Positions 44,939-54,571 are shown, counted from the first letter of the stretch. The stretch: DNA of 64,000 nt from Mycolicibacterium madagascariense (GCF_010729665.1 NZ_AP022610.1:4464001-4528000); one strand, 5' to 3'. The notes: generated by a model not told the origin, from the letters alone. A program made the numbers and translations.

Positions 44939-45724
44939 ATGCGTACACACAACATCAGGGCCCACGGTCCCGCCCCCCTCGTCCTCGTCCACGGCAATCC
45001 CGAGAATGCCGCCGTCTGGGGACCACTGCTGGAGGTGCTCGACCGGACCGACGCGATCGCGCTGTCCCCGCCCGGTTTCGGAGTGCCGCTGCCACGCTCG
45101 TTCCCGGCGACCGTCGACGGGTACCACCGTTGGCTCGTCGAACGACTCGAGTCCTTCGGAGAACCCGTCGACCTCGTCGGACACGATTGGGGCGGCGTCC
45201 ACGTCGTCGGCATCGCGATGGCCCGACCCGACCTGATCAGGAGCTGGGTGTCCGACGCGCTGGGCGTCTACGCCGACGACTACGTCTGGCACGCCATGGC
45301 TCGGGTGTGGCAGCAGGAGGGCGCGGGCGAGGAGTCGATCGGGCAGCTGTTCGGTCGCCCGTTGTCCGAGCAGCTCGAGGTGGTGGCGCAGCTCGGAATG
45401 AGCGGCGACACCGCGGTGCGGGTGGCGGCCGGGATGGACGCCACGATGGGCCGGGCGGTGCTGTCGCTGCTGCGCTCGGCCGCGCAACCGGTGATGGCCG
45501 ACGCGGGCCGGGCCCTGCCGCGGGCGGCCGAGCGACCCGGTCTCGCCCTGATCGCCATGCAGGACCTCGAAAATGCCAGTGGCACAACGGAACAGCATCG
45601 GCGCGCCGCGACCCTGGCTGGTGCTCGGATCGCGCCGCTGGACGACTCGGGGCACTGGTGGCCGGTCGAGGGTCCGGCGGAGGCCGCGCGCGCCATGAGG
45701 GACTTCTGGGCGAGCCTCGGCTAG
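44939..45724 (+). CDS. Alpha/beta hydrolase (Asp nucleophile type)
   Basis: A 261-residue hydrolase with the oxyanion loop LVLVHGNPENAAVW, nucleophile Asp83 in LVGHDWGGVH, and the catalytic His in DDSGHWWPVEGP. The Asp nucleophile places it near epoxide hydrolases and haloalkane dehalogenases; HGNP is typical of the latter. The ATG at 44939 follows TACATT (44926-44931) by 7 nt, a leaderless start; an in-frame start at 44909 lies upstream of that -10. It ends in a 4-bp convergent overlap with the antiporter gene. Confidence 0.86.
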   Translation: MRTHNIRAHGPAPLVLVHGNPENAAVWGPLLEVLDRTDAIALSPPGFGVPLPRSFPATVDGYHRWLVERLESFGEPVDLVGHDWGGVHVVGIAMARPDLIRSWVSDALGVYADDYVWHAMARVWQQEGAGEESIGQLFGRPLSEQLEVVAQLGMSGDTAVRVAAGMDATMGRAVLSLLRSAAQPVMADAGRALPRAAERPGLALIAMQDLENASGTTEQHRRAATLAGARIAPLDDSGHWWPVEGPAEAARAMRDFWASLG

Positions 45725-46923
45725 ACCGTGTCGGGGGTGGTGACGAGCCACCGGATGCCCGGCCAGGAGGTGACGCTGTGCAGCACCAGGCTCAGCGTCA
45801 CCGTCACCGCGGCCACCTGGATGATCAACGACTCCTGTCGGATCTCACCGCGTTCCACGACGATCAGCCCCAGCACCAGGGTGCCGATGCCGCGTGGACC
45901 GAACCATCCGATGAAGAGCCGGTCCCTCCACGGCATGTCACTGCGGAGCAACGCGAGCGACACCGCGATCAGTCGGACGGCCAGCAGCGCCACGACGGCG
46001 AACACGACCACCCGCCAACTGGCGTCGCGCCATCCCACGATCACCGCGTAGCTCCCGAACATGGCGAACACCATCAGCTCCAGCAGCTGACCGGCCGCGT
46101 CGGAGACCTGGGTGTCCGGCGGTATGCCCGTGCGCTTGGCGACGAACGCGAACGCCAGCCCGCCGGCGAACGCCGCGACGAAGCCGCTGCCGTGCACGCC
46201 CTCCCCGATCTGGAAGCACACCAGCGCGACGGCGAGGGTGGCCAGCTGCGCCCAGGTGTCGCTCATCCACTGCCGCTGCCGCGACCGCGCGATGACCAGC
46301 CCGCCGAGCCCGCCGATGACGACCCCGACGCCCACCGACACCAGCTCGGTGCGCACCAGGAACATGCTCCAGCGTCCCGCGTCGGGGTCGGTGTGCTCCG
46401 ACGCCAGGGCCAGCGCGGCGAGCGTGGCCGCCAGCGCGAACCCGTCGTAGAAACCGCTCTCGGTCGACAGCGCGTGCCGGATTGCCGCGGGAATCCGGTG
46501 GTCCTCCAGCAGCGCCTCGATGAGCGCCACCTCCGTCGGCGCGACGATCGCCGCCAGACACACGGCCTCCCACAGCGGCATCACCGGCAGCACCAGCACC
46601 GCGGTGAGCGTGCCGAGCGCCAGCGCCACCGGGATGCCGACGACCAGCAGCCGGAACGTCAGATCCCGGCGGCGGACCATCGCGGACGAGTCGACCTCGG
46701 CGGCCTGGTTGAACAGGATGACGGTGAGCGCCAGCTGCGCGACGACGGTGAAGCTCGCCGCGTCGGTTCCGACGTCGATCACGTCGAACACGAACGGCCC
46801 CAACAGGATTCCGAATCCGACGAACACCAGCGCGGGCGCGACGTACCAGCGCTTGACGAGGCCCGACACCACCGCGTAGCACAGCACCAGGGCGGTGAGG
46901 ACCAGCGCCGTCGACGAGTGCAT
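45721..46923 (-). CDS. Cation:proton antiporter (CPA1 family)
   Basis: A 400-residue membrane protein with about 12 TM segments in the Na+/H+ exchanger fold (LVFVGFGILLGPFVFDVI, QLALTVILFNQAAEVDSSAM, VCLAAIVAPTEVALIEALL). The usual ESGLNDG ion-site motif reads ESGFYDG, keeping the Asp but replacing the Asn by Tyr. This can affect ion coupling. WFGPRGIGTLVLGL is the conserved C-terminal motif. It probably exchanges Na+ or K+ for H+. The ATG is at 46923. Confidence 0.88.
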   Translation of the reverse strand: MHSSTALVLTALVLCYAVVSGLVKRWYVAPALVFVGFGILLGPFVFDVIDVGTDAASFTVVAQLALTVILFNQAAEVDSSAMVRRRDLTFRLLVVGIPVALALGTLTAVLVLPVMPLWEAVCLAAIVAPTEVALIEALLEDHRIPAAIRHALSTESGFYDGFALAATLAALALASEHTDPDAGRWSMFLVRTELVSVGVGVVIGGLGGLVIARSRQRQWMSDTWAQLATLAVALVCFQIGEGVHGSGFVAAFAGGLAFAFVAKRTGIPPDTQVSDAAGQLLELMVFAMFGSYAVIVGWRDASWRVVVFAVVALLAVRLIAVSLALLRSDMPWRDRLFIGWFGPRGIGTLVLGLIVVERGEIRQESLIIQVAAVTVTLSLVLHSVTSWPGIRWLVTTPDTV

Positions 46924-46932
46924 CGACGCCCG

Positions 46933-47808
46933 TCAGGCGCCGTTGTTCGGGCCGCCGGAGTTCTGCCCGGGAATGTCGGTGATCGGGAAGTTCGGCATGG
47001 GCGCCGGCGACGGGGTGTTCGGCAGCGTCGGGATCTCCGCGGGCGGGATGTCGACGAGTTGATTGGCGGGCGGCCCGTTGTCACGACTGCCGTAGGTCGA
47101 ACCCGGCTCGCGCGGTCCGAGCATCTGGGTGACCGTCACCATGTGGTAGCCGTTGGCCTTCAGCACGGGGAGGAACTGCTGGACCAGGTCGACGGTCGAG
47201 GAGTACGCGTCGTGGAAGAGCACCACCGAATTCGGCTTGATCTGACTCATCAGCATGTAGCGGGTGGCCGCGGTGTTGGAGTCATTGGCCCAGTCGAACG
47301 GGATGACGTCCCAGTTGATGTCGGCCAGGCCCTGCTTCTTGGCCTCGGCGAGCACCGCGTCGTTGATGAGGCCGCCCGCGGTGCGCAGGAGCTTGGGACG
47401 CTGGCCCGTCGCGGCCTCGATCGCGTCGCTCGCCTTGCTGAGCTGCGCCGGAATGTCCTCGGGCGGGATCGTCGTCATGTTGGGGTGTTCCCACGTGTGG
47501 CTGCCGAGTTCCATGCCGGCCTCGACGACGTGCTTGGCGCCCTCGGGGTTGGCGGCCACCTTGTTGCCGATCTCGAAGAACGTCGCCTTCGCGTCGTTGT
47601 CCTGCAGGATCTTGAGCAGGCGGTCGGTGAAGGGGCTGGGGCCGTCGTCGAAGGTCAGGGCGATGCATTTGTACTGCGAGCAGTCGACCTCGTCGGCCTT
47701 GGCGACGTGACCCGTCATGCTGCCGATCACCACGATGGCCACCCCGGCGCACACGCCGAGGACGGTCCGCCAGTAGGACCAGGCTGGAGTGTCGGGGCGC
47801 TTGCGCAC
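46933..47808 (-). CDS. Polysaccharide deacetylase family protein (NodB domain; Rv1096-like)
   Basis: Exported or membrane-anchored NodB-type deacetylase of 291 residues. The N-terminal TM/signal is TVLGVCAGVAIVVIGSM, and the catalytic domain has the motif 1 pair Asp54-Asp55 (ALTFDDGPSPF) and metal ligands His104 and His108 (GSHTWEHPN). The tail is Pro-rich and disordered. Family members remove N-acetyl groups from peptidoglycan or other glycans; Rv1096 is described as a peptidoglycan deacetylase. The GTG at 47808 follows TAGGCT by 6 nt (leaderless). Neighbour order with phoH2 matches M. tuberculosis. Confidence 0.92.
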   Translation of the reverse strand: MRKRPDTPAWSYWRTVLGVCAGVAIVVIGSMTGHVAKADEVDCSQYKCIALTFDDGPSPFTDRLLKILQDNDAKATFFEIGNKVAANPEGAKHVVEAGMELGSHTWEHPNMTTIPPEDIPAQLSKASDAIEAATGQRPKLLRTAGGLINDAVLAEAKKQGLADINWDVIPFDWANDSNTAATRYMLMSQIKPNSVVLFHDAYSSTVDLVQQFLPVLKANGYHMVTVTQMLGPREPGSTYGSRDNGPPANQLVDIPPAEIPTLPNTPSPAPMPNFPITDIPGQNSGGPNNGA

Positions 47809-47846
47809 GGTGGCAGCCTACCGACCCCGCCTGTCCACATCGATCC

Positions 47847-47890
47847 TGCGGTGAGATCGAGTATTCGCGAGGGATCCCGATCTCACCGCA
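47847..47890 (-). terminator. Hairpin terminator after phoH2
   Basis: TGCGGTGAGATCG (47847-47859) and CGATCTCACCGCA (47878-47890) form a perfect 13-bp stem with an 18-nt loop. It is 23 nt past the phoH2 stop codon and upstream of the leaderless polysaccharide-deacetylase gene. Confidence 0.6.
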
Positions 47891-47912
47891 GTCTGGGCGT
47901 CAGGGACGGGTG

Positions 47913-49238
47913 TCAGGGCAGGGCGCCGGGGCTGAATTCCTCCAACATCTCGGTGACCAGCGCCGCGATCGGCGAGCGCTCGCTGCGCAGCAGCGTGATG
48001 TGCGCGAACAGCGGGTGCCCCTTCAGCTTCTCGATGACCGCGGCGACGCCGTCGTGGCGGCCGACGCGCAGGTTGTCGCGCTGCGCGACGTCGTGGGTGA
48101 GCACCACCCGCGAGCCGGCACCCAGCCGGGACAGCACGGTCAGCAACACGTTGCGCTCCAGCGACTGCGCCTCGTCGACGATGACGAACGAGTCGTGCAG
48201 CGAACGGCCGCGGATGTGCGTGAGCGGCAGCACCTCGAGCATGCCGCGCGCGTGCACCTCCTCGAGCACGGCCGGGCTGGCGAGGCCTTCGAGCGTGTCG
48301 AAGACGGCCTGCGCCCACGGGCCCATCTTCTCGCTCTCGCTGCCGGGCAGGTAGCCGAGATCCTGACCGCCGACGGCGTACAGCGGACGGAACACGACGA
48401 CCTTGCGCTGGGTCCGACGCTCGAGCACCGCCTCGAGACCGGCACACAGCGCCAGCGCCGACTTGCCGGTGCCCGCCTTGCCGCCGAGGGAGACGATGCC
48501 GACCGACTCGTCGAGCAGCAGATCGAGGGCGACGCGTTGTTCGGCTGACCTTCCCCGGAGGCCGAACACTTCGCGATCGCCACGGACGAGCTGCACCCGC
48601 TTGTCGGCCGTCACCCGGCCCAGTGCCGACGAGGTACCGCCGAGCAGCCGAACCCCGGTGTGGCAGGGCAGGTCTCGCGCCGCCTGGAGGTCGACCTCCC
48701 CCTCGTCGAAGAGCGCGTTGATCTCCTCGCCGGTGACGTCGACCTCGGCCATGCCCGTCCACCCGGACGTCACGACGTCCTGCGCGTGGTATTCGTCGGC
48801 GGGCAGGCCGACCGCACCCGCCTTGACGCGCAACGGAATGTCCTTGCTGACGAGGGTGACGAGCTTGCCCTCGGCGGCGAGGTTGGCCGCACACGTCAGG
48901 ATGCGGGCGTCGTTGGTGCCGGTGCGAAAGCCCGCGGGCAGCACCGTCGGGTCGCTGTGGTTCAGCTCGATCTGGAGCGTACCGCCCTGTGTGCCAATGG
49001 GAATCGGTTGATCGAGGCGCCCGTACTCGAGCCGCAGATCGTCGAACATCCGCAGCGCTTGCCTGGCGAACCAGCCCAGCTCGTGATGGTGGCGTTTGGC
49101 CTCCAACTCGCTGATGACCATGAGGGGGACGACGACTTCGTGTTCGGCGAACCGGTTGCATGCCCACGGATCGGACAGCAGCACGGAGGTGTCGAGCACA
49201 TAGGTCCTCTTCGAGGTCCCGACGGCCATATCAGTCAC
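47913..49238 (-). CDS. phoH2: PhoH2: PIN domain fused to PhoH ATPase
   Basis: RNA-processing enzyme of 441 residues. The N-terminal PIN ribonuclease domain (residues about 10-150) has acidic residues in [19 protein letters not shown] and GTNDARIL. The C-terminal PhoH ATPase/helicase domain has the P-loop [13 protein letters not shown] near residue 260 and Walker [13 protein letters not shown]. Mycobacterial PhoH2 proteins are described as toxin-like, sequence-specific RNA helicase-nucleases paired with a small antitoxin (PhoAT). The GTG at 49238 overlaps the stop of a 42-codon ORF by 4 bp and has TAGGAG upstream. Equivalent to Rv1095. Confidence 0.95.
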   Translation of the reverse strand: MTDMAVGTSKRTYVLDTSVLLSDPWACNRFAEHEVVVPLMVISELEAKRHHHELGWFARQALRMFDDLRLEYGRLDQPIPIGTQGGTLQIELNHSDPTVLPAGFRTGTNDARILTCAANLAAEGKLVTLVSKDIPLRVKAGAVGLPADEYHAQDVVTSGWTGMAEVDVTGEEINALFDEGEVDLQAARDLPCHTGVRLLGGTSSALGRVTADKRVQLVRGDREVFGLRGRSAEQRVALDLLLDESVGIVSLGGKAGTGKSALALCAGLEAVLERRTQRKVVVFRPLYAVGGQDLGYLPGSESEKMGPWAQAVFDTLEGLASPAVLEEVHARGMLEVLPLTHIRGRSLHDSFVIVDEAQSLERNVLLTVLSRLGAGSRVVLTHDVAQRDNLRVGRHDGVAAVIEKLKGHPLFAHITLLRSERSPIAALVTEMLEEFSPGALP

Positions 49239-49363
49239 GTGGCGCTCCTAGGCCCGTGCGGCACCGCACGAACTCCCTCGGCGGATACCGCGGTACCAGG
49301 ACCGGGGCCGGTCCCTTCGTCGAAACGACGGGTACCGCCCGGACAGCAGAGCATGTCGGCCAT
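49235..49363 (-). CDS. Small ORF coupled to phoH2 (candidate PhoAT antitoxin)
   Basis: A 42-residue frame beginning [19 protein letters not shown] and ending [12 protein letters not shown]. Its TGA overlaps the phoH2 GTG as GTGA, the classic sign of coupling. The ATG at 49363 follows a TAGCGT -10 (minus strand 49377-49372) by 8 nt, so it would head a leaderless phoAT-phoH2 mRNA. From memory, mycobacterial phoH2 genes have a short upstream antitoxin gene in this position; the sequence itself I do not recognise, though CCPGG and RRFDE look constrained. The rest of the gap up to desA2 (49364-49439) has no gene. Confidence 0.6.
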   Translation of the reverse strand: MADMLCCPGGTRRFDEGTGPGPGTAVSAEGVRAVPHGPRSAT

Positions 49364-49439
49364 CGACGCCGACGCTACCCCCGCGGCGAGCTTCGCGCCG
49401 CGCAGGCGCGCCGCACCTCGAACGTGACCGGCGCGTTAA

Positions 49440-50267
49440 CTAATCGGCGACGAACTGCGCCAGCTCCGGGGCGTCGGCGACACCCCAGTCGGCAATGCGG
49501 TCGGCGACGACCTTGCGCAGCGCGGCGGCGTCGAAGATGCCGGCGTCGGCAACCACCCGGACCTTGTCGCCGTAGGCGTCGATGTCGCTACCGAGCGGCT
49601 CGAGACCCGCCGCCCGGGTGGCGATCGCGGCGATCGTCTCCTCGCGCTGAGTGGTCAGCAGGTGGGCGACGAGGTTGGCGAAGAACTCCTCGTGGCGCTC
49701 CTCGTCCCTGGCGATGCGCCCGACCATCTTCTCGAGCACGGGCTCGGTGATCTGGGCCTGCAGGTTGCGGGTGAACACCGCGTGCGCGCGCTCGTTGAGC
49801 GCCATGAACGCCAGCGTCTCGACCTGGCTGTAGGAGTCGGCGCGGTAGCCCTTCATGACGTGCTGCACGCGGACGTCCTCGTTGGCCGTCGGATCGATCT
49901 CGCGCGTCACCACCAGGTAGTTGCGCAGCGCGACCGCGTGCAGGTGCTCCTCGGCCGTCCAGCGCCCGATCCAGCGGCCCCACTTGGCGTCGAGGATGAA
50001 GTGCTCGACGAGTTCGCGGTGGAAACCGGCCAGGTTGTCCTTGGTGATGAGCAGGATCTCGAGGGCGTCGGTGACCGCCTTCGGCAGCGTGACCGACGAC
50101 GGATCCCAATCCCTGCCGCCGAGGAAGGCGAAGTTCTCGCCCTGGTCGAACGGCACGTAGTCGTGGGCGTACCAGAGTTCCTCGGTCGCGATGTGGCGAG
50201 CCAGGTTCTCCATGACCACGGGTTCGAGTTCCAGGGTCAGCGCGTTGGCTACGGGCTTCTCTGCCAT
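49440..50267 (-). CDS. desA2: Acyl-[acyl-carrier-protein] desaturase DesA2
   Basis: Soluble diiron enzyme of 275 residues related to plant stearoyl-ACP desaturases; in M. tuberculosis DesA2 (Rv1094) has the same length and is tied to mycolic-acid desaturation. Three ExxH-type iron-binding pairs are visible: Glu107/His110 (AEEHLH), Glu159/His162 (LNERAH) and Glu189/His192 (DEERHEEF). The ATG at 50267 follows TACAGT by 7 nt (leaderless). A codon at 50294 would add nine residues and is not used. Confidence 0.94.
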   Translation of the reverse strand: MAEKPVANALTLELEPVVMENLARHIATEELWYAHDYVPFDQGENFAFLGGRDWDPSSVTLPKAVTDALEILLITKDNLAGFHRELVEHFILDAKWGRWIGRWTAEEHLHAVALRNYLVVTREIDPTANEDVRVQHVMKGYRADSYSQVETLAFMALNERAHAVFTRNLQAQITEPVLEKMVGRIARDEERHEEFFANLVAHLLTTQREETIAAIATRAAGLEPLGSDIDAYGDKVRVVADAGIFDAAALRKVVADRIADWGVADAPELAQFVAD

Positions 50268-50327
50268 GAAACTAACTGTAACCCGTGGACACACGTTCTC
50301 CGAAATCGGGCGCCGGGCGTGTCCCCG

Positions 50328-51791
50328 CTAGAGCATCAGCCCCGGGTACAGCGGGTTCGCGGAGAGCAGCTCGGCCGACGCGGCGTGCACCCGCTCGGCC
50401 GTGCCGTCGGCCACCGTGTACTTCGCCTTCGACGTGCCGTCGGGCTGGGTGTTCTTCAGCACCTCGACGACCAACTCGGCCACGCGGTCGAAGTCGTCGG
50501 CCCCGAAACCGCGCGTGGTCAGCGCGGGCGTGCCGAACCTGATGCCGCTGGTGTACCAGGCGCCGTTCGGGTCGGCGGGGATCGAGTTGCGGTTGGTCAC
50601 GACGCCGGCGTCCAGGAGCGCCGACTCGGCCTGACGGCCCGTCAGCCCGAACGACGTCACGTCGAGCAGCACGATGTGGTTGTCGGTGCCGCCGGTGACG
50701 AGCCGGGCGCCGCGCGACAGGAACCCGTCGGCGAGCGCCTTGGCGTTGTCGGCGATGCGCTGCGCGTACTCCCGGAACGACGGCTGCCGCGCCTCGGCGA
50801 GCGCGACGGCCTTGGCCGCCATCACGTGCGAGAGCGGACCGCCGAGCACCATGGGGCAGCCCTTGTCGACGGCGCCGGAGTACTCCTCGGTCGCCAGCAC
50901 CAGGCCACCGCGCGGGCCGCGCAGCGACTTGTGCGTCGTCGTCGTGGTGACGTGGGCGTGCGGCACCGGGTCCTCGTCGCCGGTGAACACCTTGCCCGCG
51001 ACCAGACCGGCGAAGTGGGCCATGTCGACCATGAACGTCGCGCCGACCTCGTCGGCGATCTCGCGCATCTTGGCGAAGTTCACCCGACGCGGATAGGCCG
51101 AGTAGCCGGCAACCAGGATCAGCGGCTTGAACTCGCGGGCGGCCTCGGCGATCTTGGCGTAGTCGAGCAGCCCGGTCTCCGGGTCGGTGCCGTAGCTGCG
51201 CTGGTGGAACATCTTGCCCGAGATGTTGGGCCGGAAGCCGTGGGTCAGGTGACCGCCGGTGTCCAGCGACATGCCCATCAGTCGCTGGTTGCCCATCTTG
51301 GTGCGCAGCTGCTCCCAGTCGGCCTCGGAGAGGTCGTTGACGTTCTTGACGCCGAGCTCGGCCAGCCCCGGCGCTTCGATGCGCGTGTTGAGGATCGCCC
51401 AGTAGGCGACGAGGTTGGCGTCGATGCCGGAGTGCGGCTGCGCGTAGGCGTACGGCGCACCGAACAGTTCGCGCGCGTGTTCGGCGGCGAGCGCCTCGAC
51501 CGTGTCGACGTTCTGGCACGCGGCGTAGAACCGGTGCCCGATCGTGCCCTCGGCGTACTTGTCGGAGAACCAGGTGCCCATGGTCAGCAGCACGGCCGGG
51601 GACGCATAGTTCTCACTGGCGATGAGCTTGAGCGAGTCGCGCTGGTCCGCCAGCTCCTGCCGGGTGGCGTCGGCGATGCGCGGTTCGACGGACTCGATGA
51701 CCTTCAGCGCGGCGGCGTAGGCGGCGCTCGCGGTCTCGGCGTACTCGGCGCCGAGCGCGGGCGAAGGCGTGGTGACGGACTCAGCGGTCAT
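50328..51791 (-). CDS. glyA: Serine hydroxymethyltransferase, long form
   Basis: PLP enzyme interconverting serine and glycine and charging tetrahydrofolate. The Schiff-base Lys288 is in [16 protein letters not shown], and [11 protein letters not shown] and DTGGHLTHG are typical. At 487 residues it is some 60 longer than common SHMTs: there is an N-terminal extension of about 30 residues and an insertion at about 131-175 ([20 protein letters not shown] onward). This is a distinct subtype from the 426-residue GlyA1 that I remember at this place in M. tuberculosis. It lies between desA2 and the DUF885 gene. Confidence 0.93.
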   Translation of the reverse strand: MTAESVTTPSPALGAEYAETASAAYAAALKVIESVEPRIADATRQELADQRDSLKLIASENYASPAVLLTMGTWFSDKYAEGTIGHRFYAACQNVDTVEALAAEHARELFGAPYAYAQPHSGIDANLVAYWAILNTRIEAPGLAELGVKNVNDLSEADWEQLRTKMGNQRLMGMSLDTGGHLTHGFRPNISGKMFHQRSYGTDPETGLLDYAKIAEAAREFKPLILVAGYSAYPRRVNFAKMREIADEVGATFMVDMAHFAGLVAGKVFTGDEDPVPHAHVTTTTTHKSLRGPRGGLVLATEEYSGAVDKGCPMVLGGPLSHVMAAKAVALAEARQPSFREYAQRIADNAKALADGFLSRGARLVTGGTDNHIVLLDVTSFGLTGRQAESALLDAGVVTNRNSIPADPNGAWYTSGIRFGTPALTTRGFGADDFDRVAELVVEVLKNTQPDGTSKAKYTVADGTAERVHAASAELLSANPLYPGLML

Positions 51792-51837
51792 GGCGTCAAG
51801 GGTAATCCCCGCGCCGTCGCCGCAGCGACCAGCCCGG

Positions 51838-51876
51838 ACCGGTTCCCCGGGGTGCTCCCGTCGGGGGCGAACCGGT
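51838..51876 (-). terminator. Hairpin terminator after DUF885 gene
   Basis: ACCGGTTC (51838-51845) and GAACCGGT (51869-51876) form a perfect 8-bp stem, extended by an inner CCCCGG-type pairing. It directly abuts the stop codon of the minus-strand DUF885 gene. Confidence 0.55.
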
Positions 51877-53091
51877 CTAGGCCGCGCGCAACGCCGACGG
51901 AACGAGCGGCTCGTCGAGCAGCCTGCCGAAGCGCTCGGTCAGGCTCACCTCGGCCGGGCGCGCGTCGAGCCACGCGCGCAGCAACCGGTAGCCCTCGACG
52001 TAGGTGCTGGTGTACGCGCGCCACAGCGGCGAGGACAGGAAGCGCAGCGACTGCCGGGCCCGCGCGTCGCTCGTCAACTGCCACCGCTGCAGGAAGGCGA
52101 CGACCTCGTCGACGTCGCGACGCTCGTCGTGCAGCATCAGCGCGGCGTCCTGCCGGACGTCGGCGAGCTCGGCGGACGCCTGCGAGATCGCCACGGCCCG
52201 CTCCCCATCGAAGCGCAGCCCCAGGTCGGCGTAGATCTCCGTCGCCCACGCGCCCCACTCGGGCCCGATCGCGGCGTAGAGCGCCAGGTCGGCGAGACCC
52301 TCGGCCATCAGGCACTGCGGGGTGTTGACCAGGAAGATCGTCTGCTCGGTCTGACCCTCGCGCGCGACGAGCCCGGCCTCCTTCCGGCAGTGCTCGGTGT
52401 GATGTCCCGGGTAGGACTCGTGCGCGACCAACCGCGGCAGACCCGACATCTGCTGCTTGAGGTCGGCATTGACGGCGACGGTCGACCGGTAGTCGCCCTC
52501 GTAGTAGTTGAAGCCCGACCACGGCTTGTCGGTGACGATCTCGTAATCGATGGTCTCGGTGTCCGGCAGCGGGAAGTCGGCCCGCACGCGGTCGCGCAGA
52601 GCGCTGGAGAACGCGTGGATGCACTCCTCGAGGCGCTCCGGGGGAATCTCCTCACCGCTGCGGTAGGCCTGCATCCGCTCGGCGAGCGGACCGGTTCCGC
52701 CGAGTGCCTCGTCGAGCTTGCGGTGCGCCTCGCGGTAGGCGTCGGGGTTGCCCTTGACGATGTCGACGTCGAAGTAGTCGTGCACCTCCTGCACGAAGCC
52801 GACGTCCTCGCCGGCGAACTTGCGCCCGGCGCACGCCAGGGCCCGCAGGTGCGCCGCGAGGTAGTCCGCGCGCTGCGGCTCGAGGTCCTCGACGCCGGGG
52901 AGCTCGTCGAGCAACCGCTGTGCCTGCCGCGCGAGGTCGGCGGGGTCCGGCGCGGGCTCGGCGCCGACGACCGCCCGCAACGCCGGGTCGCCGGTGAACG
53001 AGTCGACGTAGCCCTCCTCCACGCGATCGAACCGGAGGCCGATGAGCAGATACTCGCGAATCGCGCCGTGTGAGTCCATCCCCTTTGCCAT
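51877..53091 (-). CDS. DUF885 family protein, putative metallopeptidase
   Basis: A 404-residue mainly helical protein of the DUF885 family. The HExxxPGHH-type motif is present: His224-Glu225 and His230-His231 in [14 protein letters not shown], which in this family is taken to be a zinc-peptidase site. Actinobacterial members are cytoplasmic; no signal peptide is seen. The ATG at 53091 follows TACGGT by 7 nt (leaderless). It diverges from coaA with 30 bp between starts. Substrate unknown. Confidence 0.85.
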   Translation of the reverse strand: MAKGMDSHGAIREYLLIGLRFDRVEEGYVDSFTGDPALRAVVGAEPAPDPADLARQAQRLLDELPGVEDLEPQRADYLAAHLRALACAGRKFAGEDVGFVQEVHDYFDVDIVKGNPDAYREAHRKLDEALGGTGPLAERMQAYRSGEEIPPERLEECIHAFSSALRDRVRADFPLPDTETIDYEIVTDKPWSGFNYYEGDYRSTVAVNADLKQQMSGLPRLVAHESYPGHHTEHCRKEAGLVAREGQTEQTIFLVNTPQCLMAEGLADLALYAAIGPEWGAWATEIYADLGLRFDGERAVAISQASAELADVRQDAALMLHDERRDVDEVVAFLQRWQLTSDARARQSLRFLSSPLWRAYTSTYVEGYRLLRAWLDARPAEVSLTERFGRLLDEPLVPSALRAA

Positions 53092-53121
53092 GCCCTCAAC
53101 CGTAAATGCAACACTGGGCGC

Positions 53122-54060
53122 ATGCCGCGGGCGAGCGAGCCGAGTCCGTACGTCGAGTTCGATCGCAGTCAGTGGCGATCACTCCGTATGTCGACTCCCC
53201 TGAAGCTGACCGAGAGCGAAGTCCTGGGACTGCGCGGGCTCGGCGAGCAGCTCGACCTGCTCGAGGTCGAGGAGGTCTACCTCCCGCTCGCCCGGCTCAT
53301 CCACCTGCAGGTCGCCGCGCGCCAACGGCTGTTCGCCACGACGGCGGAATTCCTCGGCGAGCCGCACCAGAACCCCGACCGTCCGGTGCCGTTCGTCATC
53401 GGTGTCGCCGGCAGCGTCGCGGTGGGCAAGTCGACGACCGCCCGCGTGCTGCAGGCACTGCTGGCGCGCTGGGAGCACCACCCGCGCGTCGACCTCGTCA
53501 CCACGGACGGCTTCCTCTACCCCAACGCCGAGCTGCTACGGCGAAACCTGATGCACCGCAAGGGTTTTCCCGAGAGCTATGACCGACGCGCGCTGATGCG
53601 GTTCGTCACGGCGGTGAAGTCGGGATCGGATCTGGTGTCCGCGCCGGTGTACTCGCATCTGATCTACGACATCGTCCCTGGCGAACAGATGACCATCAAG
53701 CACCCCGACATCCTGATCCTCGAGGGTCTCAACGTGCTGCAGACCGGCCCGGCGCTGATGGTGTCGGACCTGTTCGACTTCTCGGTCTACGTCGACGCCC
53801 GCATCGAGGACATCGAGGGCTGGTACGTCTCGCGGTTCCTGGCGATGCGGGCCGGCGCGTTCGCCGACCCGCAGTCGCACTTTCACCACTACTCGACGCT
53901 GACCGACGAGCAGGCCGTGTTCGCCGCCCGCGACATCTGGCATTCGATCAACCGGCCCAACCTCATCGAGAACATCCTGCCGACGCGACCGCGCGCGACG
54001 CTGGTGCTGCGCAAGGACGCCGACCACGCGATCAACCGGCTGCGCCTGCGCAAGCTGTAG
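53122..54060 (+). CDS. coaA: Pantothenate kinase type I
   Basis: First and rate-limiting enzyme of CoA synthesis, phosphorylating pantothenate with ATP; feedback-inhibited by CoA. The 312-residue protein has the P-loop [11 protein letters not shown] at 94-104, [13 protein letters not shown] and [12 protein letters not shown], as in the bacterial CoaA family. Equivalent to Rv1092c. The ATG is at 53122; an in-frame ATG at 53188 ([11 protein letters not shown]) would give a shorter form but loses the conserved N-terminal [15 protein letters not shown]. It ends before a strong hairpin. Confidence 0.96.
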   Translation: MPRASEPSPYVEFDRSQWRSLRMSTPLKLTESEVLGLRGLGEQLDLLEVEEVYLPLARLIHLQVAARQRLFATTAEFLGEPHQNPDRPVPFVIGVAGSVAVGKSTTARVLQALLARWEHHPRVDLVTTDGFLYPNAELLRRNLMHRKGFPESYDRRALMRFVTAVKSGSDLVSAPVYSHLIYDIVPGEQMTIKHPDILILEGLNVLQTGPALMVSDLFDFSVYVDARIEDIEGWYVSRFLAMRAGAFADPQSHFHHYSTLTDEQAVFAARDIWHSINRPNLIENILPTRPRATLVLRKDADHAINRLRLRKL

Positions 54061-54086
54061 GACCTCCCCCGCGCCAGTTCCCCCGG

Positions 54087-54144
54087 CGAGCAGCCGCAAA
54101 TGCGCCCGTGCACACGGCGTGTCGCGCACATTTGCGTCTGCTCG
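54087..54144. terminator. Strong bidirectional hairpin after coaA
   Basis: CGAGCAGCCGCAAATGCGC (54087-54105) pairs with the stretch 54124-54144 (GCGCACATTTGCGTCTGCTCG), about 18 of 20 positions. It lies between the convergent ends of coaA and the small membrane-protein gene. It shares the CGAGCAGnCGCAAA core with 15594-15651. Confidence 0.6.
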
Positions 54145-54163
54145 GCCTAGGAATGGAGCGCAC

Positions 54164-54571
54164 CTAGGAACGCAGACGGCGCAGACCGACGTACTGCAGG
54201 TCGGCCATCACCAGCGTGTAGACGCCGCCGCCGAGCGTCAGCACGAGGCCCGTCGTGGTCAGCGGCCACGTCCCGGCCAGGACGACGGCAACCGACCCGA
54301 TCGTGAAGACGACGTTGCCGACGACGACCGCGACGCCGGGAACGCGCACGTGCGCCAGCCGCGACAGCGCGTACACGGCGATGCCGTAGACGACGAAGAA
54401 GGCGCCCACCGCGTACTCGAGTGCGGGCGTGGTGCCGGAGAGCTCGGCGATGCGCGGGGCCGCGGCGAGACCCGCGACGCCCATGACGCCGGTGATGACG
54501 GCGTCCAATCGCATCGCGAAGCGCAGGAACCCATCCCGGGTGGCGGTGGCGGCAACGGTGGTGGCGGTCAT
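54164..54571 (-). CDS. Hypothetical membrane protein (four TM segments)
   Basis: A 135-residue protein with four hydrophobic segments (AVITGVMGVAGLAAAP, LEYAVGAFFVVYGIAVYAL, GVAVVVGNVVFTIGSVAVVLA, GLVLTLGGGVYTLVMA) and a short basic C-terminus. It resembles small integral-membrane proteins of actinobacteria with unknown function. The ATG at 54571 has GAAGGGAAG upstream. The 236-bp upstream gap (54572-54807) holds several inverted repeats and three TGGCAG motifs (minus strand, about 54769-54803) but no supported gene. Confidence 0.75.
   Translation of the reverse strand: MTATTVAATATRDGFLRFAMRLDAVITGVMGVAGLAAAPRIAELSGTTPALEYAVGAFFVVYGIAVYALSRLAHVRVPGVAVVVGNVVFTIGSVAVVLAGTWPLTTTGLVLTLGGGVYTLVMADLQYVGLRRLRS

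Noticed and set aside
44935..48354. 1139-codon open frame on the plus strand
   Set aside because: It runs antisense to or out of frame with the hydrolase, antiporter and polysaccharide deacetylase genes. Its Arg/His/Gly-rich composition is typical of shadow frames in GC-rich DNA.
49662..52328. 888-codon plus-strand frame across desA2, glyA and DUF885 genes
   Set aside because: It is antisense to three well-conserved genes, with low-complexity Arg/Val/Gly composition and no family resemblance.
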